A DNA stretch of 7,259 bases from Candidatus Gottesmanbacteria bacterium (GTDB lineage Bacteria > Patescibacteriota > Microgenomatia > JACPZF01), in contig JACPZF010000061.1 of the NCBI GenBank assembly GCA_016195615.1, forward strand, positions 1-7,259, written 5' to 3'. Shown piece after piece: positions 1 to 4,689 of the stretch (position 1 is the first letter of the stretch; each line of letters starts with the position of its first letter). Under the pieces are notes generated by a model that did no database searches, was not told where the DNA came from, and worked only from the letters and a program-made list of their open reading frames with translations. Position numbers and translations under genes: made by a program.

Positions 1-71
1 ACAATACCGAGCGTAAACACCAATCGCTTGGTAAAAAAACACCGGAGTCGGTGTACTTTAACAAAAATTAA
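1..71 (+). CDS. Transposase C-terminal end (partial, DDE/rve type)
   Basis: The frame beginning at base 3 is open from the left edge to a TAA at 69-71 and reads NTERKHQSLGKKTPESVYF followed by NKN. The pattern N-x4-H-x2-L-x3-T-P-x3-Y is the classic tail of rve-fold DDE transposases of the IS3 and IS481 type (compare the family pattern YN-x-ERPHxxLGxxTPxEVY). Such enzymes cut and join the ends of their insertion sequence using three acidic residues, which would lie to the left of this window. Only 22 residues are visible, so the family and intactness cannot be decided. The recognition rests on motif spacing alone but is fairly specific. Confidence 0.72.
   Translation, partial: NTERKHQSLGKKTPESVYFNKN
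33..54 (-). terminator. Rho-independent terminator, minus strand
   Basis: On the minus strand the stem ACACCG, loop ACTC and stem CGGTGT (plus positions 39-54) is followed directly by seven T (33-39). This is a complete intrinsic terminator shape with a GC-rich 6-bp stem and a tetraloop. It lies inside the transposase 3' end on the opposite strand, where the T run comes from Lys codons, so chance is possible. If functional, it would end transcripts entering the element from the right, including the one from the minus promoter at 257-285. Confidence 0.42.
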
Positions 72-217
72 CAGAGAAAGGAGGTGATAAAATCTATCTT
101 GAAATCGTCGTTTAGTGGTCTTGACAAGGGGTACACTTTAAACCTCTGCTCATGATTATCAATCACACCGTCAAGGTCAAATTGAACGGAGGCAGGAATA
201 ATTCTTTCCGGCGTCAT
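68..217 (-). pseudogene. Small minus-strand ORF, probably a gene start cut by the IS
   Basis: An ATG at 217 opens 49 codons ending at TAA (68-70), starting MTPERIIPASVQFDLDG. An in-frame stop lies just upstream, so the ATG is the first possible start. I do not recognise the product. FDLDG recalls HAD motif I, but nothing else supports that. The first 27 codons (217-137) lie outside the proposed element end, and the last 22 read antisense through it. The simplest view is a host gene truncated by the insertion. A good promoter stands upstream (257-285) and a terminator follows the stop (33-54), so a short transcript of about 215 nt is also possible. No Shine-Dalgarno sequence is visible. Confidence 0.3.
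72..135 (+). mobile_element. Probable right end of the insertion sequence
   Basis: This is the non-coding stretch after the transposase stop. Read inward from base 135 on the minus strand, it begins TGTACCCCTTGTCAAGACCAC (115-135). A TG...CA terminus is what IS3-family elements usually have. The stretch has no other obvious role. The left inverted repeat lies outside the window, so the boundary at 135 is an inference and no target duplication can be checked. Confidence 0.33.
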
Positions 218-256
218 AAATTTAATTTATAAGGCAGGTGGTGGTTGTTTATGGCG

Positions 257-285
257 ATGTTATCAGATTAAAATTTGATTGTCAA
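257..285 (-). promoter_or_regulatory. Sigma70-like promoter, minus strand
   Basis: On the minus strand there is a perfect -35 TTGACA (280-285), a 17-nt spacer, and an extended -10 reading TG-A-TAACAT (hexamer 257-262). Transcription would start near 250 and run left into the small ORF at 217-68. It is divergent from the plus promoter at 302-330. Confidence 0.45.
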
Positions 286-301
286 AATTTTTTCTTCAGA
301 A

Positions 302-330
302 ATAACAGTAAATTAATGTAGTGTTATAAT
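302..330 (+). promoter_or_regulatory. Extended -10 promoter, plus strand
   Basis: There is an extended -10, TG-T-TATAAT, with its hexamer at 325-330. Seventeen bases upstream a weak -35 ATAACA (302-307) matches four of six consensus positions. Transcription would begin near 337 and enter the inverted repeat at 348-397. Only a 13-codon ORF follows (ATG at 337), so any product may be a leader or small RNA. Confidence 0.4.
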
Positions 331-347
331 CAAAAAATGTTAAGTTG

Positions 348-397
348 TGGAAACTGCATCACACTATCCCATCTTTAGAATTTAGCTTCAGTTTCCA
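348..397. repeat. 9-bp inverted repeat, possible RNA stem-loop
   Basis: TGGAAACTG (348-356) and CAGTTTCCA (389-397) are perfect inverted copies separated by 32 nt. Outside them AAGTT (342-346) and AACTT (406-410) can pair as well. It sits just downstream of the 302-330 promoter and before the 413-442 palindrome. A folded leader or small RNA is possible. No T run follows, so it does not look like a terminator. Confidence 0.45.
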
Positions 398-412
398 AAT
401 GCCCAAACTTTG

Positions 413-442
413 AATATACAAATTTGTACAAAATTGTATATT
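413..442. promoter_or_regulatory. 30-bp operator-like palindrome
   Basis: The arms AATATACAA and TTGTATATT surround a centre TTTGTACAAA. Over 30 bases only one of 15 symmetric pairs fails (bases 422 and 433). It overlaps the first two bases of the -35 box of the ATPase promoter (441-446), which is where a dimeric repressor would block RNA polymerase. The binding protein is unknown. Confidence 0.55.
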
Positions 443-468
443 GACAATATCCATTTTACTGCTATAAT
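441..468 (+). promoter_or_regulatory. Consensus sigma70 promoter of the ATPase gene
   Basis: TTGACA (441-446) and TATAAT (463-468) both match the consensus perfectly, with a 16-nt spacer. The expected transcription start falls around 475-477, one to three bases before the ATG at 478, so the transcript is probably leaderless. No Shine-Dalgarno sequence is present. Confidence 0.78.
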
Positions 469-477
469 GTACATTAT

Positions 478-1626
478 ATGTTGCAAAGAGCGATAGAAAA
501 GCAGGTTCAAAAATACTTATCAGAAGATAGTTATAAGATTTTCTTTATCTGGGGGCCTCGACGATCAGGAAAGACAACAATTCTTAAAGATATTTCAAGA
601 AAACTATCGGTACCTATATTTAATTTCGATCTTCTTTCTGATCGGGAAGGATTTGTCCCAAGGCGAGAGATGCTGGAAAAAATAGCATTAACACATAAGA
701 CTATCCTTATTGACGAGGTGCAAAACTTTCCCGAAAGTACTGTTGCCCTGAAGATTCTCTATGACGAATTTAAAGTAAAAATAATAGCAACCGGTAGTAG
801 CGAGTTAAGACAGAAATCAAAAGATTTTGATAGTTTGGCAGGCAGATTTACCGATAATTATTGTTTGCCGCTTTCTATTTATGAAATTGCAGAAAATACA
901 AAGGTGCTTTTATATGAAAAACAGAATTTTGATAAAAAATTACAAAATCAACTACAAATTTTCGGTGCCTATCCTGAAGTTTATACCCATAGTGTTTCTT
1001 CGGATTCTGAGAAAATTGAGTTACTGCAAAATATTTTTGATGCGTATATCTTGAAAGATGTTGTTAATATTTATGAATTAAAGAACGAGAAATTAGCAAA
1101 GGACATTTTGACCAAAATTGCGTTGCAAATAGGCTCCGAAGTATCTCTACGAGAAATAGCCGGAAGTCTTAATGCAAACGTGGTAACGGTTTCCAATTAT
1201 ATTGAAATTTTCATAAAAAACTATATTATTATCCCTCTTCCATCATTTAAGACAAACGCAAGAAAGGCTGTGTCAGAAAATAGAAAACTCTATTTTTATG
1301 ATTTGGGAATTCGCAATGTTTTAGTTAAAGATTTTAGAGAGTTAAATCTTCGTCCCGACAAAGGGGGAGTGTTTGAGAACTTTATTATCTCTGAAATTGA
1401 AAAACAACGGATGATATACAGAATCCACAAAACAATGTATTTTTATCGTGAGTATGGCGGGCAAGAGGTTGATCTCGTTATGGAGGATTATAAAAAACAA
1501 TATCAGACTTTGGAAATCAAAGTTAACGAAAGAAAGGGGAATAAAGATATTTTCCCCTTGTCTCATACATTTACTACAGTTAATAATAAGAATTATTTCG
1601 AAAAGATTAAAGAAGTGGTTAAATAA
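478..1626 (+). CDS. AAA-family ATPase with DUF4143 C-terminal domain
   Basis: This 382-residue protein has the two-part layout of the AAA_14/DUF4143 family. The N-terminal ATPase half carries a Walker A GPRRSGKTT (residues 26-34), a Walker B ILIDEVQN (76-83) and a sensor-like ATGSS (104-108). A helix-turn-helix-like stretch lies around 223-245. The C-terminal half carries a PD-(D/E)XK-like set: GGVFENFI (Glu300), GQEVDLV (Asp332) and LEIKV (Glu346, Lys348), with YFYDLGIRN at 272-280. Length and order are normal for the family, so it looks intact. ATP binding is well supported, but the biological role of these proteins is poorly known. They are frequent in mobile and accessory regions, which fits the transposase debris upstream. 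The ATG at 478 sits just after a consensus promoter and a palindrome, suggesting repressor control. Confidence 0.9.
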   Translation: MLQRAIEKQVQKYLSEDSYKIFFIWGPRRSGKTTILKDISRKLSVPIFNFDLLSDREGFVPRREMLEKIALTHKTILIDEVQNFPESTVALKILYDEFKVKIIATGSSELRQKSKDFDSLAGRFTDNYCLPLSIYEIAENTKVLLYEKQNFDKKLQNQLQIFGAYPEVYTHSVSSDSEKIELLQNIFDAYILKDVVNIYELKNEKLAKDILTKIALQIGSEVSLREIAGSLNANVVTVSNYIEIFIKNYIIIPLPSFKTNARKAVSENRKLYFYDLGIRNVLVKDFRELNLRPDKGGVFENFIISEIEKQRMIYRIHKTMYFYREYGGQEVDLVMEDYKKQYQTLEIKVNERKGNKDIFPLSHTFTTVNNKNYFEKIKEVVK

Positions 1627-1632
1627 ATTTTT

Positions 1633-2259
1633 ATGATATTTCCCATAAGGCAAGTTGTTGACTTTGCAATGAAAAAGCCTTCAGAGACAGATAGTGCTTA
1701 TAAGCAATTTTTTGGGTCATTACCGTTTTCAGAGCTAAAACCCGAATGGGAAGAGCTTTTTCTTGAATGGTTGATTTTTGACTTTAAGCGCTCAATCGGC
1801 CCATCATTTTTAATTGAATACGTTCTAAGAAATCCGGACAACCTTAATAAAAAAACACTTGATCAATTTGAGCAAATTGCCAAAACGCAATTTTACAGTC
1901 AATTTGAAATAGTAGAGATTCAAAAAGGACAATGGATACGCTTGGAAGATTTGTTTACCGGATATATATATAAGGTTTACGAGAAAAAAGGCAGTGAAGT
2001 GTTAGCAGATAGAGGTGTTATTCCAGGAAGACTTGGAAAAGTTGATGATAAGTGGTATTTGGTGGGAGCAAATTCTGTGTATTTTCCCCTAACGTACACT
2101 GAAAGAGCAAAAAAACATATGAGGGAATTCAAGGTCAAAAATTTCTCTCCAAAAGACACCGTCGAGCTTCTTAGGTTTAGCGAGAAACAGCTCCCTCAAG
2201 CAGTATCTGTTCCGACAAAAAGAGAATTAGAGGAAAAGCGAAAAAGCTTAAAGAAATGA
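1633..2259 (+). CDS. Hypothetical protein, likely C-terminally frameshifted
   Basis: I do not recognise this 208-residue soluble protein with confidence. It is rich in aromatic and charged residues. An N-terminal helical part (about 35-85, including EELFLEWLIFDFKRSIGPSF) precedes a probable beta-rich part (about 90-152, with LEDLFTGYIYKVYEKKG and WYLVGANSVYFP), and the end is a basic helix. The layout faintly recalls uncharacterised proteins of the SEC-C-associated kind, but no SEC-C cysteines are present. It begins six bases after the ATPase stop with no Shine-Dalgarno sequence, so the two genes probably share a transcript. Adding one A to the A5 run at 2241-2245 would join it to the next frame and give one protein of about 247 residues ending at 2375. 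The current 3' end may therefore be a frameshift. Confidence 0.75.
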   Translation: MIFPIRQVVDFAMKKPSETDSAYKQFFGSLPFSELKPEWEELFLEWLIFDFKRSIGPSFLIEYVLRNPDNLNKKTLDQFEQIAKTQFYSQFEIVEIQKGQWIRLEDLFTGYIYKVYEKKGSEVLADRGVIPGRLGKVDDKWYLVGANSVYFPLTYTERAKKHMREFKVKNFSPKDTVELLRFSEKQLPQAVSVPTKRELEEKRKSLKK

Positions 2260-2375
2260 TGATTGAAAATATCGCATTATTTCAAGATATCTGGAATTAT
2301 TTTCCACATAAATGTCTTAATAATCTTTCTCCAATTGAAACATACGCAAAATTTAACAAGAAAGGTACAAAATAA
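2256..2375 (+). CDS. 39-codon ORF, probable frameshifted tail of the preceding gene
   Basis: This frame starts at ATG 2256, overlapping the previous stop as ATGA, and ends at TAA 2373-2375, overlapping the ychF start as TAATG. It reads MMIENIALFQDIWNYFPHK and then CLNNLSPIETYAKF. The frame is also open upstream to 2181. Three readings exist. First, it is the real C-terminus of the gene at 1633, displaced by loss of one A at 2241-2245. Second, it is a short coupled gene. Third, it is a remnant transposase tail, because H-x2-L-x3-S-P-x3-Y has exactly the spacing seen in the transposase end at 1-71. I favour the first reading, because the repaired junction KRKKLKEMMIEN is a smooth continuous helix. 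Confidence 0.5.
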   Translation: MMIENIALFQDIWNYFPHKCLNNLSPIETYAKFNKKGTK

Positions 2376-3475
2376 TGGTTTCGTGTGGGATTGTGGGTTT
2401 ACCTAATGTTGGGAAGTCCACGCTTTTTAATGCCTTGCTAAAGCGCCAGATTGCGGATGCTTCAAATTACCCTTTTTGTACCATTGAGCCAAATATCGGG
2501 GTGGTGGAAGTGCCGGACGAGAGGCTGGCAGTTTTAGCAGACGTAATAGCTAAAAATAAAGCAGATCCCTCGACTTCGCTCGGGACGAACAGACCGCCTT
2601 GTATTCCGGCGGTCGTTCGATTCGTCGACATTGCTGGTTTGGTTAAAGGCGCGGCAGAAGGGCAAGGTCTTGGCAATAAATTTTTATCCCACATTAGAGA
2701 AGTTAATGTTATTTGCCATGTGGTGAGATATTTTAAAGATGAAAACGTGGTGCATGTTGCGGGTAAGGTAGATCCAAAATCAGATATTGAGATTATAAAT
2801 AGCGAACTGATTTTAGCGGATTTAGAAACCCTAGTAAGAATTAAGGAAGTAAAGAATCAAAGAATTAAGGAAGAAGAAAAATATAAACTTAACGCCGTTG
2901 AGAAATTATACGAGGAACTAAATAAAGGAAAAATGGCAAAAGAGGTAGAACTAACAGAAGAAGAAAAAGAGGCCGTAAGGGAATTACAGCTTTTGACCAT
3001 GAAACCCGTAATTTATGTTAAAAATGTTGATGAGAACACCTTGTCACAAAATACTGCTCGAGCAGTAAATGGTGACAGCGAGTTGGAGATTTCTGCTAAG
3101 GTCGAAGCAGAACTTTGCGAATTAAATGCTGATGAACAAAAAGAATATCTTAAACAATTAGGACTCGAAAAGTCTGGTTTAGAAAGATTAATTCAAGTTG
3201 CCTATCAAACCCTAGGTTTAATTTCCTTTTTAACTGCCGGAGAGAAAGAAGTAAGAGCCTGGACGATAACAAACGGTACAAAAGCACCACAAGCTGCTGG
3301 GGTAATCCACACCGATTTTGAAAAAAATTTCATCAAAGCCGAAGTGGCCTCGTATGATGATTTTGTTATCTATAATGGTTGGTACAAAGCCAGAGAAGAG
3401 GGTAAGGTGAGATTTGAAGGAAAAGAGTATGTGATGAGAGAAGGGGATGTGGTGGAGTTTAAGGTAAATGTATAG
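2375..3475 (+). CDS. ychF: Ribosome-binding ATPase YchF (Obg-like)
   Basis: This 366-residue protein is close to the usual family length of about 363 and aligns end to end with bacterial YchF/OLA1. P-loop GLPNVGKST lies at residues 8-16 and the G3 motif DIAGLVKGA at 85-93. NVDE at 217-220 is the altered G4 (NxxE) that makes YchF an ATPase rather than a GTPase. A coiled-coil arm lies around 140-205, and the TGS domain from about 281 includes RAWTITNGTKAPQAAGVIHTDFEKNF. YchF binds 70S ribosomes and affects translation and the stress response. The start overlaps the preceding stop (TAATG) and AAGAAAGG upstream may help ribosome binding, so translation is probably coupled. Unusually, residues about 64-76 (DPSTSLGTNRPPC) are an insertion encoded by a palindromic repeat, between the switch region and the G3 strand. 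Confidence 0.96.
   Translation: MVSCGIVGLPNVGKSTLFNALLKRQIADASNYPFCTIEPNIGVVEVPDERLAVLADVIAKNKADPSTSLGTNRPPCIPAVVRFVDIAGLVKGAAEGQGLGNKFLSHIREVNVICHVVRYFKDENVVHVAGKVDPKSDIEIINSELILADLETLVRIKEVKNQRIKEEEKYKLNAVEKLYEELNKGKMAKEVELTEEEKEAVRELQLLTMKPVIYVKNVDENTLSQNTARAVNGDSELEISAKVEAELCELNADEQKEYLKQLGLEKSGLERLIQVAYQTLGLISFLTAGEKEVRAWTITNGTKAPQAAGVIHTDFEKNFIKAEVASYDDFVIYNGWYKAREEGKVRFEGKEYVMREGDVVEFKVNV
2566..2619. repeat. Palindromic repeat insertion inside ychF
   Basis: TCCCTCGACTTCGCTCGGGA (2566-2585) is a short quasi-palindrome. From memory, near-identical units are scattered through CPR and other bacterial genomes, where they translate as PSTSLGT or, on the other strand, SEVEG. Directly after it CGAACAGACCGCC (2586-2598) pairs with GGCGGTCGTTCG (2608-2619) around a 9-nt loop with one bulged base. 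Together they account for extra residues absent from E. coli YchF, and the reading frame is preserved. Confidence 0.6.
3042..3077. repeat. 36-bp imperfect palindrome inside ychF
   Basis: The core TACTGCTCGAGCAGTA (3052-3067) is a perfect 16-bp palindrome. TGTCAC (3042-3047) and GTGACA (3072-3077) extend it around the same centre. In all, 15 of 18 symmetric pairs match. It falls in the poorly conserved loop just after the NVDE motif, where insertions would be tolerated. Confidence 0.55.
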
Positions 3476-3477
3476 CT

Positions 3478-3505
3478 TGACGAGGGGTCCTGCCAGCGCT
3501 CGTCA
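3478..3505 (+). terminator. Stem-loop after ychF, weak terminator candidate
   Basis: TGACGAG (3478-3484) and CTCGTCA (3499-3505) form a perfect 7-bp stem with a 14-nt GC-rich loop three bases after the ychF stop. No T run follows, so it is not a standard intrinsic terminator. It could instead stabilise the 3' end or be a stray palindromic unit. A promoter for rpsF starts shortly downstream. Confidence 0.35.
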
Positions 3506-3515
3506 TAATTCCTCC

Positions 3516-3544
3516 TTGCTTATTAAGCGAACTTTTTGTATTAT
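3516..3544 (+). promoter_or_regulatory. Promoter of the rpsF-ssb-rpsR cluster
   Basis: The -35-like TTGCTT (3516-3521) is followed after 17 nt by the -10 TATTAT (3539-3544), a five-of-six match. The start site would be near 3551-3553, only a few bases before the rpsF ATG. No Shine-Dalgarno sequence lies between, suggesting a leaderless or nearly leaderless mRNA. Confidence 0.5.
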
Positions 3545-3556
3545 TGATCCTGATTT

Positions 3557-3835
3557 ATGAACGCATACGAGTTGGTAGTGATTTTTTCTTCCGAGCTTAG
3601 CCCTGAAGAGCAAAAAAAGATCATTTCTAAAATTGCCAAAACCGTCCACGAGGCCAAAGGTAAAGTGCTTTCAAGCGATGAATGGGGCAAAAAAACGCTT
3701 TCCTATCCCATTAAAAAAAATACTGAAGGTTATTATTGGTTGTTAAAAATGGAGGCCTCTTCCCAAACCGCCGTGGTTTTAAACAATCTTCTAAAACTTG
3801 AAGACAAGGTTATAAGATATATGTTAGTTCAATAG
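3557..3835 (+). CDS. rpsF: 30S ribosomal protein bS6
   Basis: This 92-residue protein matches bacterial S6 throughout. It begins with MNAYELVVIFSSELSPEE, has the central GKVLSSDEWGKKTLSYPIKKNTEGYYW (in pieces, residues 35-61), and ends with LLKLEDKVIRYMLVQ. S6 has a ferredoxin-like fold, binds the central domain of 16S rRNA and pairs with S18, whose gene lies two genes downstream. The length is near the usual 95-100, without the acidic tail some species add. The start follows a -10-like hexamer closely and lacks a Shine-Dalgarno sequence. The order rpsF-ssb-rpsR is the classic bacterial cluster. Confidence 0.96.
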   Translation: MNAYELVVIFSSELSPEEQKKIISKIAKTVHEAKGKVLSSDEWGKKTLSYPIKKNTEGYYWLLKMEASSQTAVVLNNLLKLEDKVIRYMLVQ

Positions 3836-3843
3836 TAAGTATT

Positions 3844-3852
3844 AGAAGGAGG
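3844..3852 (+). promoter_or_regulatory. Strong Shine-Dalgarno site for ssb
   Basis: AGAAGGAGG ends seven bases before the ssb ATG. It is the only strong Shine-Dalgarno sequence placed before a gene in this window, contrasting with the apparently leaderless genes. It also fixes the ssb start at 3860. Confidence 0.85.
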
Positions 3853-3859
3853 CCAGAAT

Positions 3860-4414
3860 ATGTCATCGCGATCTTTAAATAAAGTTACTTTAATTGGCAA
3901 TTTAACAAGAGACCCGGAACTTAGATTTACCCCGACAGGTACGGCAGTATGCACCTTTGGTCTGGCCACTAACCGTTCCTGGACAACCGATAGCGGCGAA
4001 AAAAGGGAAGAAACCGAATTTCACCGTATTGTTTCCTGGAATAAATTAGCCGAGCTTTGTTCGCAGCTTTTAGCCAAAGGCCGAAAAGTTTATGTCGAAG
4101 GCAGACTGCAAAGCCGCACTTGGAGCGGCAACGACGGCACGCAGCATACGACAACAGAAATCGTTATCGAAGATATGATTATATTAGACAGCAAAAGACC
4201 TGTTGTGGAGCCACCCGCCGTAGATCTTGCCGTTCCCGAAGCCGTAACTACGCCCAAAACGGATGATAGTAATAGCTCGGCAAAGACGACCACTGACGAT
4301 ACTACTGCCGTGCCGGCTGCCAAAAAAACCAGCGGCAAAAAGCCAGAAGAAAAGCCAGAAGAAAAAAGTGAAGCTCCAAGTGAAGAAATTAATCCTGATG
4401 ATATCCCGTTTTAA
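3860..4414 (+). CDS. ssb: Single-stranded DNA-binding protein
   Basis: This 184-residue SSB has an N-terminal OB fold (about 5-111), starting LNKVTLIGNLTRDPELRFTP and including the family stretch FHRIVSWNKLAELC. DNA-stacking aromatics are visible at Trp41, Phe54, Trp60 and Trp88. A disordered linker (about 112-175) rich in Thr, Lys and Glu contains a doubled KPEE. The acidic tip DDIPF (180-184) is the conserved peptide that recruits repair and replication partners. SSB coats single-stranded DNA as a tetramer during replication, recombination and repair. It lies 24 bases after rpsF and is expressed from a strong Shine-Dalgarno sequence within the rpsF transcript. Nothing looks truncated. Confidence 0.96.
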   Translation: MSSRSLNKVTLIGNLTRDPELRFTPTGTAVCTFGLATNRSWTTDSGEKREETEFHRIVSWNKLAELCSQLLAKGRKVYVEGRLQSRTWSGNDGTQHTTTEIVIEDMIILDSKRPVVEPPAVDLAVPEAVTTPKTDDSNSSAKTTTDDTTAVPAAKKTSGKKPEEKPEEKSEAPSEEINPDDIPF

Positions 4415-4432
4415 AATTTTTAATTTTTAATT

Positions 4433-4438
4433 TATAAT
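4433..4438 (+). promoter_or_regulatory. -10 box (TATAAT) before rpsR
   Basis: A perfect TATAAT lies in a very AT-rich 35-base gap after ssb, 11 bases before the rpsR ATG. No clear -35 is seen, and A/T richness raises the chance of coincidence. There is no Shine-Dalgarno sequence before rpsR, so a leaderless start from here is plausible. Confidence 0.35.
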
Positions 4439-4449
4439 TTCTAATAAAC

Positions 4450-4680
4450 ATGAGGAGAGCGCCAAGAGTTATTAAGGTAAAAAAGAATTGCATTTTTTGC
4501 AAAGAAAAAACCAATCCTGATTATAAAGAAATCGCTTTGCTTAAAAAATATGTCAGCGAGCGGGGGAAAATAGTTGGCCGAGGGCGAAGCGGAGTTTGCG
4601 CCAAACACCAAAGGCGCGTCACTCTGGCAATCAAAAAAGCCCGTTTTCTGGCACTTCTACCGTTTGTCGGCGGGTTATAA
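4450..4680 (+). CDS. rpsR: 30S ribosomal protein bS18
   Basis: This 76-residue protein matches bS18. A basic N-terminus leads to CIFC (Cys14, Cys17), then YKEIALLKKYVSERGKI (25-41), GRGRSGVCAKHQRRV (43-57) and the helical tail AIKKARFLALLPF. Cys14, Cys17, Cys50 and His53 form the zinc-binding set of the C+ type. S18 binds S6 on the 30S platform. Length is normal. In most bacteria rplI (bL9) follows. Here a different gene starts ten bases after the stop. Confidence 0.95.
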   Translation: MRRAPRVIKVKKNCIFCKEKTNPDYKEIALLKKYVSERGKIVGRGRSGVCAKHQRRVTLAIKKARFLALLPFVGGL

Positions 4681-4681
4681 T
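4676..4681 (+). promoter_or_regulatory. -10 box (TATAAT) overlapping the rpsR stop
   Basis: TATAAT spans the last codon and stop of rpsR and ends eight bases before the ATG at 4690. No good -35 is found at 17 nt. It fits the same spacing seen before other genes here and may give a leaderless start for the downstream gene. Confidence 0.33.
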
Positions 4682-4689
4682 TACTAAAC

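Noticed and set aside
78..88. AAAGGAGGTGAT, the exact complement of the 16S rRNA 3' tail, suggesting an rRNA fragment or a strong Shine-Dalgarno sequence
   Set aside because: The bases next to it do not match helix 45 of 16S rRNA on the minus strand. On the plus strand the nearest start (TTG 99) opens only about 18 codons. It lies in the probable IS end.
121..126. TTGACA as a plus-strand -35 box
   Set aside because: No -10-like hexamer lies 15-19 bases downstream, and the bases belong to the probable terminal repeat of the insertion sequence.
85..217. HAD-family phosphatase from the FDLDG motif in the minus ORF
   Set aside because: Only the five-residue motif is present. The ORF has 49 codons, and no motif II-IV can exist in it.
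337..378. 13-codon ORF MLSCGNCITLSHL after the 302-330 promoter
   Set aside because: It is too short, has no Shine-Dalgarno sequence and no recognisable peptide pattern, and is better seen as part of a structured leader.
2238..2256. Programmed -1 frameshift site at the end of the 1633 gene
   Set aside because: No in-frame X-XXY-YYZ heptamer is present (nearest is C-TTA-AAG) and no downstream stem or pseudoknot is evident, so a plain indel in the A run is simpler.
2256..2260. Alternative genetic code with UGA read as Gly or Trp
   Set aside because: UGA ends the genes at 2259, 5451 and 6824 exactly where family lengths or the next gene start require it.
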